This document shows positions 1 through 8,215 of a stretch of 43,737 bases of DNA, one piece after another (position 1 is the stretch's first letter; every line of letters begins with the position of its first letter). This DNA comes from Candidatus Hydrogenedentota bacterium. Lineage in GTDB: Bacteria > Hydrogenedentota > Hydrogenedentia > Hydrogenedentales > JAGMZX01. A program made the translations under genes and the position numbers. The notes under the pieces are model-generated. The model was not told the DNA's origin and did not search any database. It saw nothing but the letters and a program-made list of their open reading frames with translations. The stretch covers positions 1 to 43,737 of the forward strand of contig JAKQEQ010000100.1 of NCBI GenBank assembly GCA_029556545.1, in the 5' to 3' direction.

Positions 1-1
1 C

Positions 2-1834
2 GAGCGGTACCGCGGCATCGTCGGGCGCAACGCGGTCACGCCACTCTTCCACGCCCCGGTGCCGGTGTTCGCCGACGAGAAGGCGGACCCCGAAAAGGGC
101 ACCGGCGTGGTCATGGTCTGCACCTTCGGCGATCAGACGGACGTGGACTGGTGGGGCGAGTACAGCCTGCCGCTCCGGCAGGTCATGGGCCGCGACGGAC
201 GGCTCCTGCCCGTGACGTTCGGCGCGCCCGGCTGGGCGAGCTTGAACCCAGATGGGGCGAACGCCGTCTACGGCGAACTCGCGGGCAAGTCCGCCAAGGC
301 GGCGCAGAAGCGCATCGTCGAAATCGCGCGCGAGACGGACGGCGTGCTCGACCGGCCTTCCGAAGCGATCACGCACGTAGTCAAATACTTCGAGAAGGGC
401 GAACGCGCCCTCGAACTCATCCCGACGCGCCAGTGGTACACGCGGATCATGGACAAGAAGGACGCCCTTATCGCGCAGGGCCGCAAGATTCAGTGGCGTC
501 CGGACTTCATGGTGAAGCGCTACGAGCACTGGGTCGAAGGACTCAACCAGGATTGGTGCCTGAGCCGCCAGCGGTATTTCGGCGTGCCGATCCCGGTCTG
601 GTACCGCGTCGGCCCCAGCGGCGAAGTGCTGTATGACCAGCGGCTGCTCCCGGCGGCGGACCGCCTGCCTGTGGACCCGCTGGCGGACGCGCCGGACGGT
701 TTCACCGAGGACCAGCGGGACCAGCCGAACGGCTTCACCGGCGACCCGGACGTGCTCGATACGTGGGCCACGAGTTCGCTCACGCCGCAGATCGCGACGC
801 AATGGATTATGAACCCGGATCGCCACGCGAAGCTGTTCCCGATGGACATCCGGCCTCAGAGCCATGAGATCATCCGCACGTGGGCCTTTTACACCATCGT
901 GAAGGCTTATCTACATGACCGCAAAATCCCTTGGAGGAACGTGGTCGTCAGCGGCTGGATTCTCGACCCGGACCGCAAGAAGATGTCGAAGAGCCACGGC
1001 AACGTCATCACGCCCGAGCCGCTCATCGACCAGTTCGGCGCGGACGGGGTCCGCTACTGGGCGGCACGCGCGCGCCTCGGCGTCGACACCGCCTATGACG
1101 AGCAGGTTTTCAAGGTCGGCAAGAAGCTGTGCACCAAGCTCTTCAATGCAAGCAAATTCGTGCTGATGCGTCTCGACGGCGTTGACCCGGCCACGCTCGG
1201 GCCCGACGCCGTTACCGCGCCCGCGGACCGGGCACTTGTCGCCGAATTGCGGCCGCTGCTGCGGCGCACGACGGCGGCCTTCGACGGCTTTGACTATGCC
1301 CAGGCGCTCTCGCTGATCGAGGAATTCTTCTGGCAGACCTTTTGCGACAACTATCTCGAGCTGTGCAAGGGCCGCGCCTACGAAGAAGGCATAAGCGAGG
1401 GAAAGCGGTCCGCCTTGGCGACGCTGCGCCTGCTGCACCGCGCCCTCGTCCGCCTATTCGCGCCGTTTCTGCCCTACTTGACCGAGGAAATCTGGCACTG
1501 GGCCTACCACAACGACCCGGATATGAGCGACTCCGTCCACATCAGCCCCTGGCCCGCCGTCGAGGAATGCGACGCCATCCCCGCGCCCTCGAGCGAACTC
1601 CAGTATCCCGCGGCGGTCGGCGTCTTCGAGGCGGTGCGCAAGGCGAAGGCCGAGGCCAACGCCAGCATGGCCGCCCCCGTCGCGCGCGTGGTTGTGGCCG
1701 GGCAGCCCGCCGTCCTGGACGCCCTCCGCGAGATGCAGGAGGACCTCGTGAAGATGCTCAACATCCAGGCGCTCGAGTGTGTCTCGGGTACACCCGAGAC
1801 CGGCCTGGTCGCCGTCGAGACCACCATGGCCTGA
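2..1834 (+). CDS. valS: Valine--tRNA ligase, C-terminal part (5' end outside window)
   Basis: Class I aminoacyl-tRNA synthetase that charges tRNA-Val in the cytoplasm. The reading frame is already open at base 2, so the N-terminus (HIGH motif, start of the editing domain) lies outside the window. Visible are the end of the editing (CP1) domain with GTGVVMVCTFGD, the second half of the Rossmann catalytic domain with KMSKS at 980-994, and the anticodon-binding helical domain with the WPAVEE region near the end. The GTGVVMVCTFGD-type editing segment is what I associate with archaeal and actinobacterial ValRS rather than the E. coli type (family knowledge, not tested). The protein ends about 90 residues after the anticodon-binding core, and I see no long C-terminal coiled coil. 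A DsrE-like gene follows after 30 bp, so valS may lead an operon. Confidence 0.97.
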   Translation, partial: ERYRGIVGRNAVTPLFHAPVPVFADEKADPEKGTGVVMVCTFGDQTDVDWWGEYSLPLRQVMGRDGRLLPVTFGAPGWASLNPDGANAVYGELAGKSAKAAQKRIVEIARETDGVLDRPSEAITHVVKYFEKGERALELIPTRQWYTRIMDKKDALIAQGRKIQWRPDFMVKRYEHWVEGLNQDWCLSRQRYFGVPIPVWYRVGPSGEVLYDQRLLPAADRLPVDPLADAPDGFTEDQRDQPNGFTGDPDVLDTWATSSLTPQIATQWIMNPDRHAKLFPMDIRPQSHEIIRTWAFYTIVKAYLHDRKIPWRNVVVSGWILDPDRKKMSKSHGNVITPEPLIDQFGADGVRYWAARARLGVDTAYDEQVFKVGKKLCTKLFNASKFVLMRLDGVDPATLGPDAVTAPADRALVAELRPLLRRTTAAFDGFDYAQALSLIEEFFWQTFCDNYLELCKGRAYEEGISEGKRSALATLRLLHRALVRLFAPFLPYLTEEIWHWAYHNDPDMSDSVHISPWPAVEECDAIPAPSSELQYPAAVGVFEAVRKAKAEANASMAAPVARVVVAGQPAVLDALREMQEDLVKMLNIQALECVSGTPETGLVAVETTMA

Positions 1835-1864
1835 TCCGCAAACCAAGCGAGGAGAAGTGGCCAG

Positions 1865-2185
1865 ATGAAAGTGGGAATGATCATTACACAGACCGATCCG
1901 GAGACTGTTTTCAATGCTTTGCGGCTGGCCTTGTACAGTCTCGGACAGGGGGACGAAGTGCGCATCTTTCTCTCGGGCCGCGGTGTCGAGATTGACCGGA
2001 TCGAAGACGCGAAATTCGACGTAAGAGGCCTCGCACAGAAAGTACTTGACGCGGGCGGCGAGTTTCTTGCGTGCGGGGCGTGCCTCAAATTGCGCAACTC
2101 GGAAGGTTCGGAAGTCTGCCCGCTGTCGACACTCAAAGACCACTACGAGATCGTGCGCGACTCGGACCGGCTGGTGACCGTCTGA
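1865..2185 (+). CDS. DsrE/DsrF-like family small protein
   Basis: A 106-residue protein resembling the DsrE/DsrF-like sulfur-relay fold: an N-terminal MKVGMIITQTDPE strand-turn, a helix (NALRLALYSLGQGD), a second strand (EVRIFLSGRGVEI), and a cysteine-bearing segment FLACGACLKLR near residue 70. Cysteines at 70, 73 and 85 could carry persulfide or redox chemistry, as in DsrE and TusD relatives; this is inference from the family. It sits 30 bp after valS and 27 bp before a methyltransferase gene, so co-transcription is likely. The start follows a GAGGAGAAG ribosome binding site. No dsr or tus partner gene is in view, so a role in sulfite reduction or tRNA thiolation cannot be assigned. Confidence 0.75.
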   Translation: MKVGMIITQTDPETVFNALRLALYSLGQGDEVRIFLSGRGVEIDRIEDAKFDVRGLAQKVLDAGGEFLACGACLKLRNSEGSEVCPLSTLKDHYEIVRDSDRLVTV

Positions 2186-2212
2186 GCGCGAGACGGGCGG
2201 AGCAAGTGCCGC

Positions 2213-2872
2213 ATGCGCCAGGTTTTCGATTCCATCGCAGACGCCTATGACCGGTGGTATGATACACGGGAAGGGGCCGCGATCTTTAGAGCCGAGCGCG
2301 ACTGCCTCGTGTCGCTGCACAAGGGGCCGTTTGACTCCTGGCTCGAGGTGGCCGTCGGCACAGGACGCTTTGCCTGTGCCCTCGGTATTCCCATGGGCAT
2401 AGACTTCTCGCCGAAAATGTTGGAGATCGCGGCATCTCGGGGAATCAGTTCTATCGTGGGGAACGCAGAACAACTTCCTTTTGGCGAGGCGTGCTTAGAC
2501 GGCATCCTGATGGCGTTGACGCTCTGTTTTGTGAGCGATGCGCCGCAAGCCCTCCTGGAATGTCGCCGGGTATTGCGGCCGGGCGGACGTCTCCTGCTGG
2601 GGATGGTTCCCGCCGACAGCGTCTGGGGCCGCGCATACGAAGAAAAGGCCGCTAAGGGGCATCCGGTCTATGCCCATGCCAAGTTCAGCACGGCGGCAGA
2701 GACTACTGAGCTGGCTCAGCGTGCCGGATTCGCGTTGTGCGACACTGCCGGTACGTTATTCTGGAAACCCGGCCAGACCGCCGAGTCGGAGCCGAAAATA
2801 ACATTTTCACGTGGCGGGGACGCCGGTTTCCTGGGTTTACTATTCAGGAAGGAGGGCGAGAATCGTCCATGA
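2213..2872 (+). CDS. Class I SAM-dependent methyltransferase
   Basis: A 219-residue protein with a Methyltransf_11-type Rossmann fold. Motif I is a variant, EVAVGTGRFA (about residues 45-54), where most relatives have D/E-h-G-x-G-x-G. Later come GIDFSPKMLEIA (motif II region), a GNAEQLPF segment (motif III) and RVLRPGGRLLLG (post-motif III). The substrate cannot be told from sequence; UbiE-like and small-molecule methylases share this layout. The gene lies between the DsrE-like gene (27 bp upstream) and an ATPase gene (28 bp downstream), all on the same strand, which suggests one transcript. Position 1 of the glycine loop is occupied by Ala-Val, a mild divergence. Confidence 0.85.
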   Translation: MRQVFDSIADAYDRWYDTREGAAIFRAERDCLVSLHKGPFDSWLEVAVGTGRFACALGIPMGIDFSPKMLEIAASRGISSIVGNAEQLPFGEACLDGILMALTLCFVSDAPQALLECRRVLRPGGRLLLGMVPADSVWGRAYEEKAAKGHPVYAHAKFSTAAETTELAQRAGFALCDTAGTLFWKPGQTAESEPKITFSRGGDAGFLGLLFRKEGENRP

Positions 2873-2900
2873 CCTGCGCGGCAAGCAGAGGATTATCGCC

Positions 2901-3476
2901 GTGATTCGCTCGATCACGATGTGTATCAACCATTCCAGCAGAGTGCGCAAGCTCGGGTTGGACAACCCCCGCGTGCATTTCAAGTCCGGGTATAACGTCC
3001 TCATCGGGCCGAACGGGGCGGGTAAATCGACGGTACTGAAGGCTATTGCTTCGTGCCCATTTTGCAGACTCGAAAAGACGTGCGATACAGATGAGATCAA
3101 GTATATTACGACTGAAACCCTCAATCCCTTGGTTGGAGGCGCCTTCGCCTCCCGTGAGGAAATGGTTCAGGGAATCCGGGCCATGTTTCAGTCCCACGGG
3201 CAGGGCGTACTTGACAGCCTGAGAAGCCAATCCCATGCGTCTGAGACCGTCGTGCTCATAGATAGTCCCGAGACCGGCCAGGACCATGAAAACAGCCTGC
3301 TCATTCACGAAGGTCTGGTAAGGATGTCCAAACGTTATCAGGTGATTGTCGCCACGAACAGCCTGATCTTCATGAGAAGCGGAAACGTCATTGACTTGGG
3401 GGACGGGACCCTGGCTAGCCTCGTTGAAGCAACCAGCACACTCGTGGACAAATTCGATGCAGCCGCGCGGCGGTAG
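2901..3476 (+). CDS. Small AAA/ABC-like ATPase with altered Walker B and switch residues
   Basis: A predicted ATPase of 191 residues. The open frame extends upstream to 2811 inside the methyltransferase gene, but GTG at 2901 has an AGAGGA ribosome binding site 8 nt upstream and leaves the fold intact; ATG at 2919 is an alternative. Visible are Walker A GPNGAGKST (36-44), an SHGQ segment (98-101) at the place of the ABC signature (COG3910-type ATPases have SHGE there), Walker B VVLIDSPE (117-124) and ATNS (151-154) at the H-switch. Standard relatives read LLDEPE and ATHS, so the residue after the Walker B aspartate is Ser and the switch histidine is Asn. The protein may hydrolyse ATP slowly or use another base. 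No transporter or nuclease partner is adjacent; the neighbours are a methyltransferase and a DsrE-like gene. Confidence 0.75.
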   Translation: MIRSITMCINHSSRVRKLGLDNPRVHFKSGYNVLIGPNGAGKSTVLKAIASCPFCRLEKTCDTDEIKYITTETLNPLVGGAFASREEMVQGIRAMFQSHGQGVLDSLRSQSHASETVVLIDSPETGQDHENSLLIHEGLVRMSKRYQVIVATNSLIFMRSGNVIDLGDGTLASLVEATSTLVDKFDAAARR

Positions 3477-3595
3477 CGCGGCGGCGCTTCGTGTTCGACG
3501 GCACGCAGCTAACCGCACTCAACAGTTCTCTCGGTCCTGTCGCGCGGTGCCTACGGCGATCCGGACCTCGTTCGGATTCTCGGTTTCACTTGCTA

Positions 3596-3631
3596 GTCCA
3601 GAATCTGGACGAATTATGTACAGATTCTGGA
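3596..3631. repeat. Nested perfect palindrome
   Basis: Positions 3596-3610 form a perfect dyad, GTCCAGA-A-TCTGGAC. In addition TCCAGAATCTG (3597-3607) is an exact inverted copy of CAGATTCTGGA (3621-3631) across a 13-nt spacer. The arms can therefore pair in two mutually exclusive ways. No gene start lies close by, and no T-run follows, so it is neither a clear operator nor a clear terminator. Confidence 0.8.
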
Positions 3632-3982
3632 TTTGCCGCCCCCCCCTTCCCTGTCGCGCGCATCTGCAAATTCGTAAGCCGCTGTCTTGCAGTGACTTAC
3701 CTCGCACACCACCACCGCGCGTTGCGCTGGCGCGAAAATTGCTCCCCCCTCGCCGGGTTCGAGGAGAGGCTCGATGAAGGATGCGTCCGCGACGGCAGGG
3801 CGGTGGGAAAGGTTGGAGGGGATCGACATCAGGGGCGCGGCCCGCATGAGGGAAGGGGCGTATCTGAGGTGTCTTCGGCGTGGCAGGGGGCATGGCGCTA
3901 CGGCGCCGACGCCGCCGAAGCAGACAAGCCCTCCTGGGAGAGTGCGCTCACCGCGTGCTCTCCTTGCCTAAGACCCAGTGGT

Positions 3983-4010
3983 CCCGGCGCGTTGAGGCAG
4001 ACGCGCCGGG
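3983..4010. terminator. GC-rich hairpin between convergent genes
   Basis: CCCGGCGCG (3983-3991) pairs perfectly with CGCGCCGGG (4002-4010) around a 10-nt loop. It lies 20 bp past the stop of the ceramidase-like gene on the minus strand. There is no T-tract, so it may act as an RNA 3' end stabiliser or a bidirectional barrier rather than an intrinsic terminator. Confidence 0.4.
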
Positions 4011-4029
4011 GCCGCACCATTCGCGGTTG

Positions 4030-5427
4030 CTACTTCAGACTGTACAGCAGACGTCGCGCGGCCTCGGCCATTTCCTCTCCCCATCCGGGCCGAACACGCG
4101 CGCTGACCACCTCGTAGCTGTCTTCGGCAAACCCCTTCGCCGTCGGGATGTAGGAAGGGTAGCTGTTCGCGAGTTCGACCACGAGTGTCGTGGCGAAGGG
4201 AGAGGCTTTCTTGATACTCATGCCGAGTTCGACAAAGACCTCGCCCGGCAGGAAGATGATGGCGGCATCGTCACTCAGGCGCACGACTTGCACGTCGAGG
4301 GGAACGGTGTCGCCGGGCGCGGCGGCGAGATGGAGCACGCGCCGTGCGTGGACATTGTCCAGAAACGGCGTCTTGCCCTCGCGGAGCCGCTTCGCCGTCT
4401 CCTTCGCGGCGGCCAATTCCGCGTCGGAATAGGGGCGTTTGGGCGCCTCGACCACGGCACGGGCGATACCGAGCGCGGGGCGTTCAACGGGGCGTAAGCC
4501 GGGCTCCGCCGCAATGACCGCTTCGGCCAGCGCGGCGCCGATGCGCTCCGGTTCGGATACTCCCTTCTGGGGTTCGTTGTGGCTAACATCGATGTGGTTG
4601 ATGTCGCCGCAAGTACCCGTGCCAAAAAAGGAAATCAGATCATTCCCGAGTTTCTCCCGCAGAAAACGCTGCAGATAGGCCGGGTAATCGCCCGAGTATT
4701 CCGTGCCGCCGGTCGTGTCGAGGTGCAGCGCAAAGGACGTGAAGAGCGCCCCGGGCCCGCCCGCGGCGTCGCTGAAGTGAAGTAACCCAACCTCCGTATC
4801 GACCGGCCCGGCGGGCCGCACAATGTCCGGGTTCATTTTACCGGGGTTGCAGCGGACGGTTCCGTCTTTCATGTAGAAGCGGCGGTTGAACGCGATGTTA
4901 TCGAGCGTTCCGACGCCGTGGCGCACTTGCACGGGCCGCGCCGCCGCGTCCGCCTCCGCGACCGCCGCCACGATCCGGTCGCGGAGTTCCGCTTCATAGG
5001 CCGCCGTCTGCGTCTCGATGGCGTCGGGTTCGGCGTCGGGGTCATCCTTGAAAAAGCGCTGCATATCGCCATAGAGCGGGCCGGTGTGCGTATGCGTCGC
5101 CGTGAGAACCACATGATCGCCCGGGATGCCGCGCTCGGCCTCGATGCGCGCGCGCACGTCGCGCGTCAGCGTCTCGTCAATGCCGAGCAGGTCGCAGCAG
5201 ACGATTGCGGCGGCGGTGTCGCCTTGGCGCAGCACCATCGCCTTGGCCAGCAGCGGGTCCTTGATTCCCGAGGCCAGCCGTTCGCTGAAATAGCCGCTCA
5301 TGCGAATGCCGAGCGGCGGCGTGATATCGACGATTGCGAATCCCGCGCGCAGGTCCTGCGCATTCTCGGCGATGCCGAGCAGCGGAAGGAGAAGAAGCGA
5401 AATAGAGATACTTGCCTTGAGTCGCAT
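4030..5427 (-). CDS. Neutral/alkaline ceramidase-like exported hydrolase
   Basis: An exported protein of 465 residues resembling the N-terminal domain of neutral/alkaline non-lysosomal ceramidase. The start at 5427 was chosen over the longer frame because AGAGGA precedes it and a signal peptide follows at once (MRLKASISISLLLLPLLGIAENA). Family motifs include DITPPLGIRMSGYF (N-terminal strand), a zinc-site type THTHTGP (111-117), GTCGDINH and GDYPAYLQRF. True ceramidases are around 650-700 residues with a C-terminal Ig-like domain, which is absent here, so the substrate may not be ceramide. Many short homologues of this kind occur in environmental bacteria (family knowledge). It is followed by a terminator-like hairpin and preceded on the same strand by the M28-like gene, 124 bp away. 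Confidence 0.85.
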   Translation of the reverse strand: MRLKASISISLLLLPLLGIAENAQDLRAGFAIVDITPPLGIRMSGYFSERLASGIKDPLLAKAMVLRQGDTAAAIVCCDLLGIDETLTRDVRARIEAERGIPGDHVVLTATHTHTGPLYGDMQRFFKDDPDAEPDAIETQTAAYEAELRDRIVAAVAEADAAARPVQVRHGVGTLDNIAFNRRFYMKDGTVRCNPGKMNPDIVRPAGPVDTEVGLLHFSDAAGGPGALFTSFALHLDTTGGTEYSGDYPAYLQRFLREKLGNDLISFFGTGTCGDINHIDVSHNEPQKGVSEPERIGAALAEAVIAAEPGLRPVERPALGIARAVVEAPKRPYSDAELAAAKETAKRLREGKTPFLDNVHARRVLHLAAAPGDTVPLDVQVVRLSDDAAIIFLPGEVFVELGMSIKKASPFATTLVVELANSYPSYIPTAKGFAEDSYEVVSARVRPGWGEEMAEAARRLLYSLK

Positions 5428-5551
5428 GGTTCCATCCTCTCGATTGGTCTTCCCGCCAGATGCCACCATGGCCCATTGTGGCAGAACCGGCTCGAACAAC
5501 GCCACGGCTGCTCGCACCCTGGAGCGCTCGCGACGTGATGACGGGCAAGAA

Positions 5552-6739
5552 TCAGGGCTGCGAGTCTTCCAGCCTTCGCAGCAGCGCTTCGCAGAAGTCG
5601 GCGGCGTTCGCGATGGCGGCGTCATCGACCTCGGTGAGCACGTCCGTGAGCCAGTTCCAGTGCGGCGGCACGCCGGTCTCGTCCAGGCCCATGACGCTCA
5701 TGGTCTGGTAGCCGCGCGCGAAGGCCATGTGGGCTGCGGAAGGGATGGCCCGCAATCGCGCCGGGGAGGCGTCGTGGCGGGCGGCCACCCCCTCGGCGGC
5801 CTCGACGAGGGGCGCGGCGCTCGGGGTAACGTGGAGCATGCCTTCGCCCGTGATGTAGTGCAGCTTGCCCGCGCCTACGCCTTCCACGTTGAGGATGAAG
5901 GTGCGCTTCTTATCGAGGGCGTGCGTGGTAAGGAGGTGGCGCAGCCCGGCCATCCAGGATTCATGCCCGCCCGTCGCCGTGAGCCAGACATCCGCGCGCA
6001 GGGGCGGTTGCGCCGCGAAGCGATCCGCAAGGCGCAACAGCGCCGCGACGCCCGAGGCGTTGCAATTCGCGCCGCGGATTTCCTCGCCCGTCAGCGCGGT
6101 GAAGAACAGCGCGGCGGCGGCGGAAAGCAGGAAACCGACGGCCCCCCAGCGCACGGCAAGGTGCACGGGCGGCTGGTCCGCCCCGAAGACGTGGAGCGCA
6201 TCTACCGCGCAGGTGGCCAGGATGATCACCATGCACGCGACGACGCCCAGGTGCAGGGGGCGCAGCCACTGGGTGACGGCGGGCCGCGAAAGCGGCGACG
6301 CGCGCCCGCTGTCATAGTGGGCGGCGACGATAAAGAGGTAGTGCGGCTCGTCTGCGAGAAACCGCGCAACGACGTTCTGCGATTGGAAATGGGGGAGGAG
6401 CCGCGAGAAGAGGGGAAACCCGAGGAACTCGGCAAGGTACGTCAGGAGCACGCACGCGCCGTAGCACAGGGCCGCCCGGGGCCACCAGACGGCGATAACG
6501 GCGACCACCAGGAACTCGCAGTAATACGACGCGAACAGATAAAAGGGGTTCTCGATGGCCCTGAACTCGTCCACCTCGACGTCCGACACGCTCTCGCGAA
6601 AACGATTGCGGATGTACACCGCCGCGAGGCGCTCCTGCTCGGTAAGCGCACCGCGATGGATCAACTCGCCCGCGAGATAGTGCATATCGTTATGGATGCG
6701 TTCCTGCTGCACGTAAAACCTCGTGGTAATCCATTTCAA
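5552..6739 (-). CDS. Membrane M28-like peptidase homologue with substituted active-site residues
   Basis: A 395-residue protein with an M28 aminopeptidase-like fold interrupted by membrane helices. Helices lie at about residues 65-105 (two) and again at 160-185 and 195-215, between the first and second metal motifs. Motifs: VAAHYDSG (H141, D143) is intact; the usual bridging-Asp motif GANDNASG reads GANCNASG (Cys226); the usual catalytic EE pair reads HE (259-260); the later metal ligand is Glu286 in NVEGVG; His337 and His360 are at expected places. Loss of the bridging Asp and catalytic Glu argues for an inactive or chemically altered member. The start shown is TTG at 6739, 37 nt after a predicted start site; GTG at codon 10, with CGAGG before it, or ATG at codon 19 are alternatives. 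It is divergently transcribed from the Gfo/Idh/MocA gene. Confidence 0.75.
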   Translation of the reverse strand: MKWITTRFYVQQERIHNDMHYLAGELIHRGALTEQERLAAVYIRNRFRESVSDVEVDEFRAIENPFYLFASYYCEFLVVAVIAVWWPRAALCYGACVLLTYLAEFLGFPLFSRLLPHFQSQNVVARFLADEPHYLFIVAAHYDSGRASPLSRPAVTQWLRPLHLGVVACMVIILATCAVDALHVFGADQPPVHLAVRWGAVGFLLSAAAALFFTALTGEEIRGANCNASGVAALLRLADRFAAQPPLRADVWLTATGGHESWMAGLRHLLTTHALDKKRTFILNVEGVGAGKLHYITGEGMLHVTPSAAPLVEAAEGVAARHDASPARLRAIPSAAHMAFARGYQTMSVMGLDETGVPPHWNWLTDVLTEVDDAAIANAADFCEALLRRLEDSQP

Positions 6740-6782
6740 GGGAGATGGCGACGGTCTTGCGCTTCAGACGGCGGCCGCATCG

Positions 6783-6811
6783 AGTATAGCGGGCGCGCGG
6801 CGTCGCGGCAA
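6783..6811 (-). promoter_or_regulatory. Predicted sigma70-type promoter of the M28-like gene
   Basis: On the minus strand TTGCCG (6811-6806) and TATACT (6788-6783) are separated by exactly 17 bp. Transcription would start near 6776, giving a leader of about 37 nt to the TTG start at 6739. Confidence 0.55.
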
Positions 6812-6889
6812 TCCGACGGGCAGCCGAGGATGTCGCGGAAGAGACGCGGCGTATAGCCGCTCGGCGTCACGTGCCGCCGCGGCGCCGAC

Positions 6890-6918
6890 TGGACACGGGG
6901 AACACCATCGCCTATCAT
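6890..6918 (+). promoter_or_regulatory. Predicted sigma70-type promoter of the Gfo/Idh/MocA gene
   Basis: TGGACA (6890-6895) and TATCAT (6913-6918) are 17 bp apart, giving a start near 6925 and a leader of about 70 nt. A start codon at 6917 would lie within the -10 element, which supports the start at 6995. Confidence 0.5.
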
Positions 6919-6994
6919 GGCGTCGATCGGGCGTGATTCGTGGGAACAGCAATGCAATGTCGCCGCTCCATCGGGCGGCGCGGAGGGAAAGAAC

Positions 6995-8215
6995 ATGGCG
7001 GAACAATCGTTATCGCGGCGCGGGTTTCTGGCGGCCTCCGGGTTGGCCGTGGGCGCGGGGCTGGCGATGCCCCGGTCGGTCTTCGGCGCGAACGACCGGC
7101 TGCGCGTCGGCATGATCGGCACGGGCGACCGCGGCGGCGCGTTGATGCACGAGATTGGGCGGCTGCGCGCGTCGCACAACGTCGAGGTGGTCGCCGTGTG
7201 CGACGTGTGGCGGCCCAACCGCGAGGGGGCGGCCGCGCGGGTCGAGAAACTGTTCGACAAGAAGCCGTTCCAGACGACCCGCTTCGGCGACGTACTCACG
7301 CGCGACGACGTGGACGCGGTCGTCATCGCCACGCCGGACTTCGGGCACACGCCGATCATGATCGAGGCGCTCAAAGCGGGCAAGGACGTATATGTCGAGA
7401 AGCCCATGTCGCTGACCATCGAGGAGGCCACCGAGGCGCTCGACCTCGCCCGCGAGCACGACCGCGTGGTGCAGGCGGGCACGCAACGCCGCAGCGAAGG
7501 CCGCTGGAAAGCGGCGCGCGCGTTCATCGCCACGGGCGTGCTGGGCCACGTGAGCCGCATCTCCGCCGCGAACTGCTTCAACCAGCCCCGTTGGGCGCGC
7601 AACTTCGACAACTGCAAGGAAGAGGACGTGGACTGGGACGCCTACCTCTTCAACCGTCCGAAAGTGCCCTTCGACCCGAAGCTCCTGCGGCGCTGGCACC
7701 TCTACCGCATGTGCACCAACGGCATTTCGGGACTGTGGATGGCGCACCTGATCGACGCGGCGCATCTCGCCATGGGCGCGCGCTACCCGAACAGCGCCGT
7801 CGCCCTCGGCGGCATCTACCTGTGGAAGGACGGGCGCGAACACACGGACGTCTTCCATGCGCTGCTCGATTACCCGGAGGGCTTCCTCTTCAACTGGTGC
7901 ATGGGCCTCACCAACTCCGCCGGATCGCACTACACCATCCACGGCCAGTACGGCACGCTCGACATGGAGCGCGCCACGTATTCCGGCGACGGCGTCGAAA
8001 GCGGCCAACGCATCGAGGCGGGCGCGCTCGAAGCGGTCCCGAACGAGGACCACATGGCGAACTGGCTCGAGTGCGTCCGCGACCGGCGGCGGCCCAACGG
8101 CGACATCGAATTCGGTCATCAACATGCGGTCGCCACCATCATGGCCGCGCACGCCCTCGATACCGGCCAGCGCATGCGCTACGACCCGGAGCAGCGCAGG
8201 ATGTTCGCCGGGTAA
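6995..8215 (+). CDS. Gfo/Idh/MocA family oxidoreductase, Tat-exported
   Basis: An NAD(P)-dependent sugar or polyol dehydrogenase-type protein of 406 residues. The start at 6995 has GGAGGG 8 nt upstream and opens a twin-arginine signal (SRRGFLAASG, residues 7-16, then a hydrophobic stretch to FGA), so it is probably exported folded with its cofactor. The Rossmann loop reads GMIGTGDRGG (39-48), the nucleotide-fold edge VVAVCDVW (65-72), and the family EKP motif is VYVEKPM (133-138). The C-terminal alpha/beta substrate domain follows. Tat-exported members are abundant in planctomycete-like bacteria (family knowledge); the sugar is unknown. A G+C-rich hairpin follows the stop directly. Confidence 0.93.
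   Translation: MAEQSLSRRGFLAASGLAVGAGLAMPRSVFGANDRLRVGMIGTGDRGGALMHEIGRLRASHNVEVVAVCDVWRPNREGAAARVEKLFDKKPFQTTRFGDVLTRDDVDAVVIATPDFGHTPIMIEALKAGKDVYVEKPMSLTIEEATEALDLAREHDRVVQAGTQRRSEGRWKAARAFIATGVLGHVSRISAANCFNQPRWARNFDNCKEEDVDWDAYLFNRPKVPFDPKLLRRWHLYRMCTNGISGLWMAHLIDAAHLAMGARYPNSAVALGGIYLWKDGREHTDVFHALLDYPEGFLFNWCMGLTNSAGSHYTIHGQYGTLDMERATYSGDGVESGQRIEAGALEAVPNEDHMANWLECVRDRRRPNGDIEFGHQHAVATIMAAHALDTGQRMRYDPEQRRMFAG

Larger units (their letters stand above)
3477..4029. other. Gene-poor interval between convergent genes
   Basis: About 550 bp between the ends of the ATPase gene (+) and the ceramidase-like gene (-). Open frames here lack recognisable proteins and change frame without reason. 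The interval holds a nested palindrome at 3596-3631, a C8 run near 3649 and a terminator-like hairpin at 3983-4010. A frame starting at 3774 has a good GGAGAGG ribosome binding site but encodes a low-complexity Arg/Gly/Pro-rich peptide that I do not accept as a gene. Confidence 0.6.

Noticed and set aside
3774-3971. 65-codon frame with a GGAGAGG ribosome binding site
   Set aside because: The sequence is Arg/Gly/Pro low-complexity and lies in a region with several overlapping frames and no conserved pattern.
5428-5625. Extended N-terminus of the ceramidase-like protein
   Set aside because: The signal peptide and ribosome binding site at 5427 fix the start; the extension would overlap the M28-like gene end.
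5300-6856. 518-codon plus-strand frame
   Set aside because: It is opposite two well-supported minus-strand genes and is Arg/Gly/Glu/Asp-biased noise.
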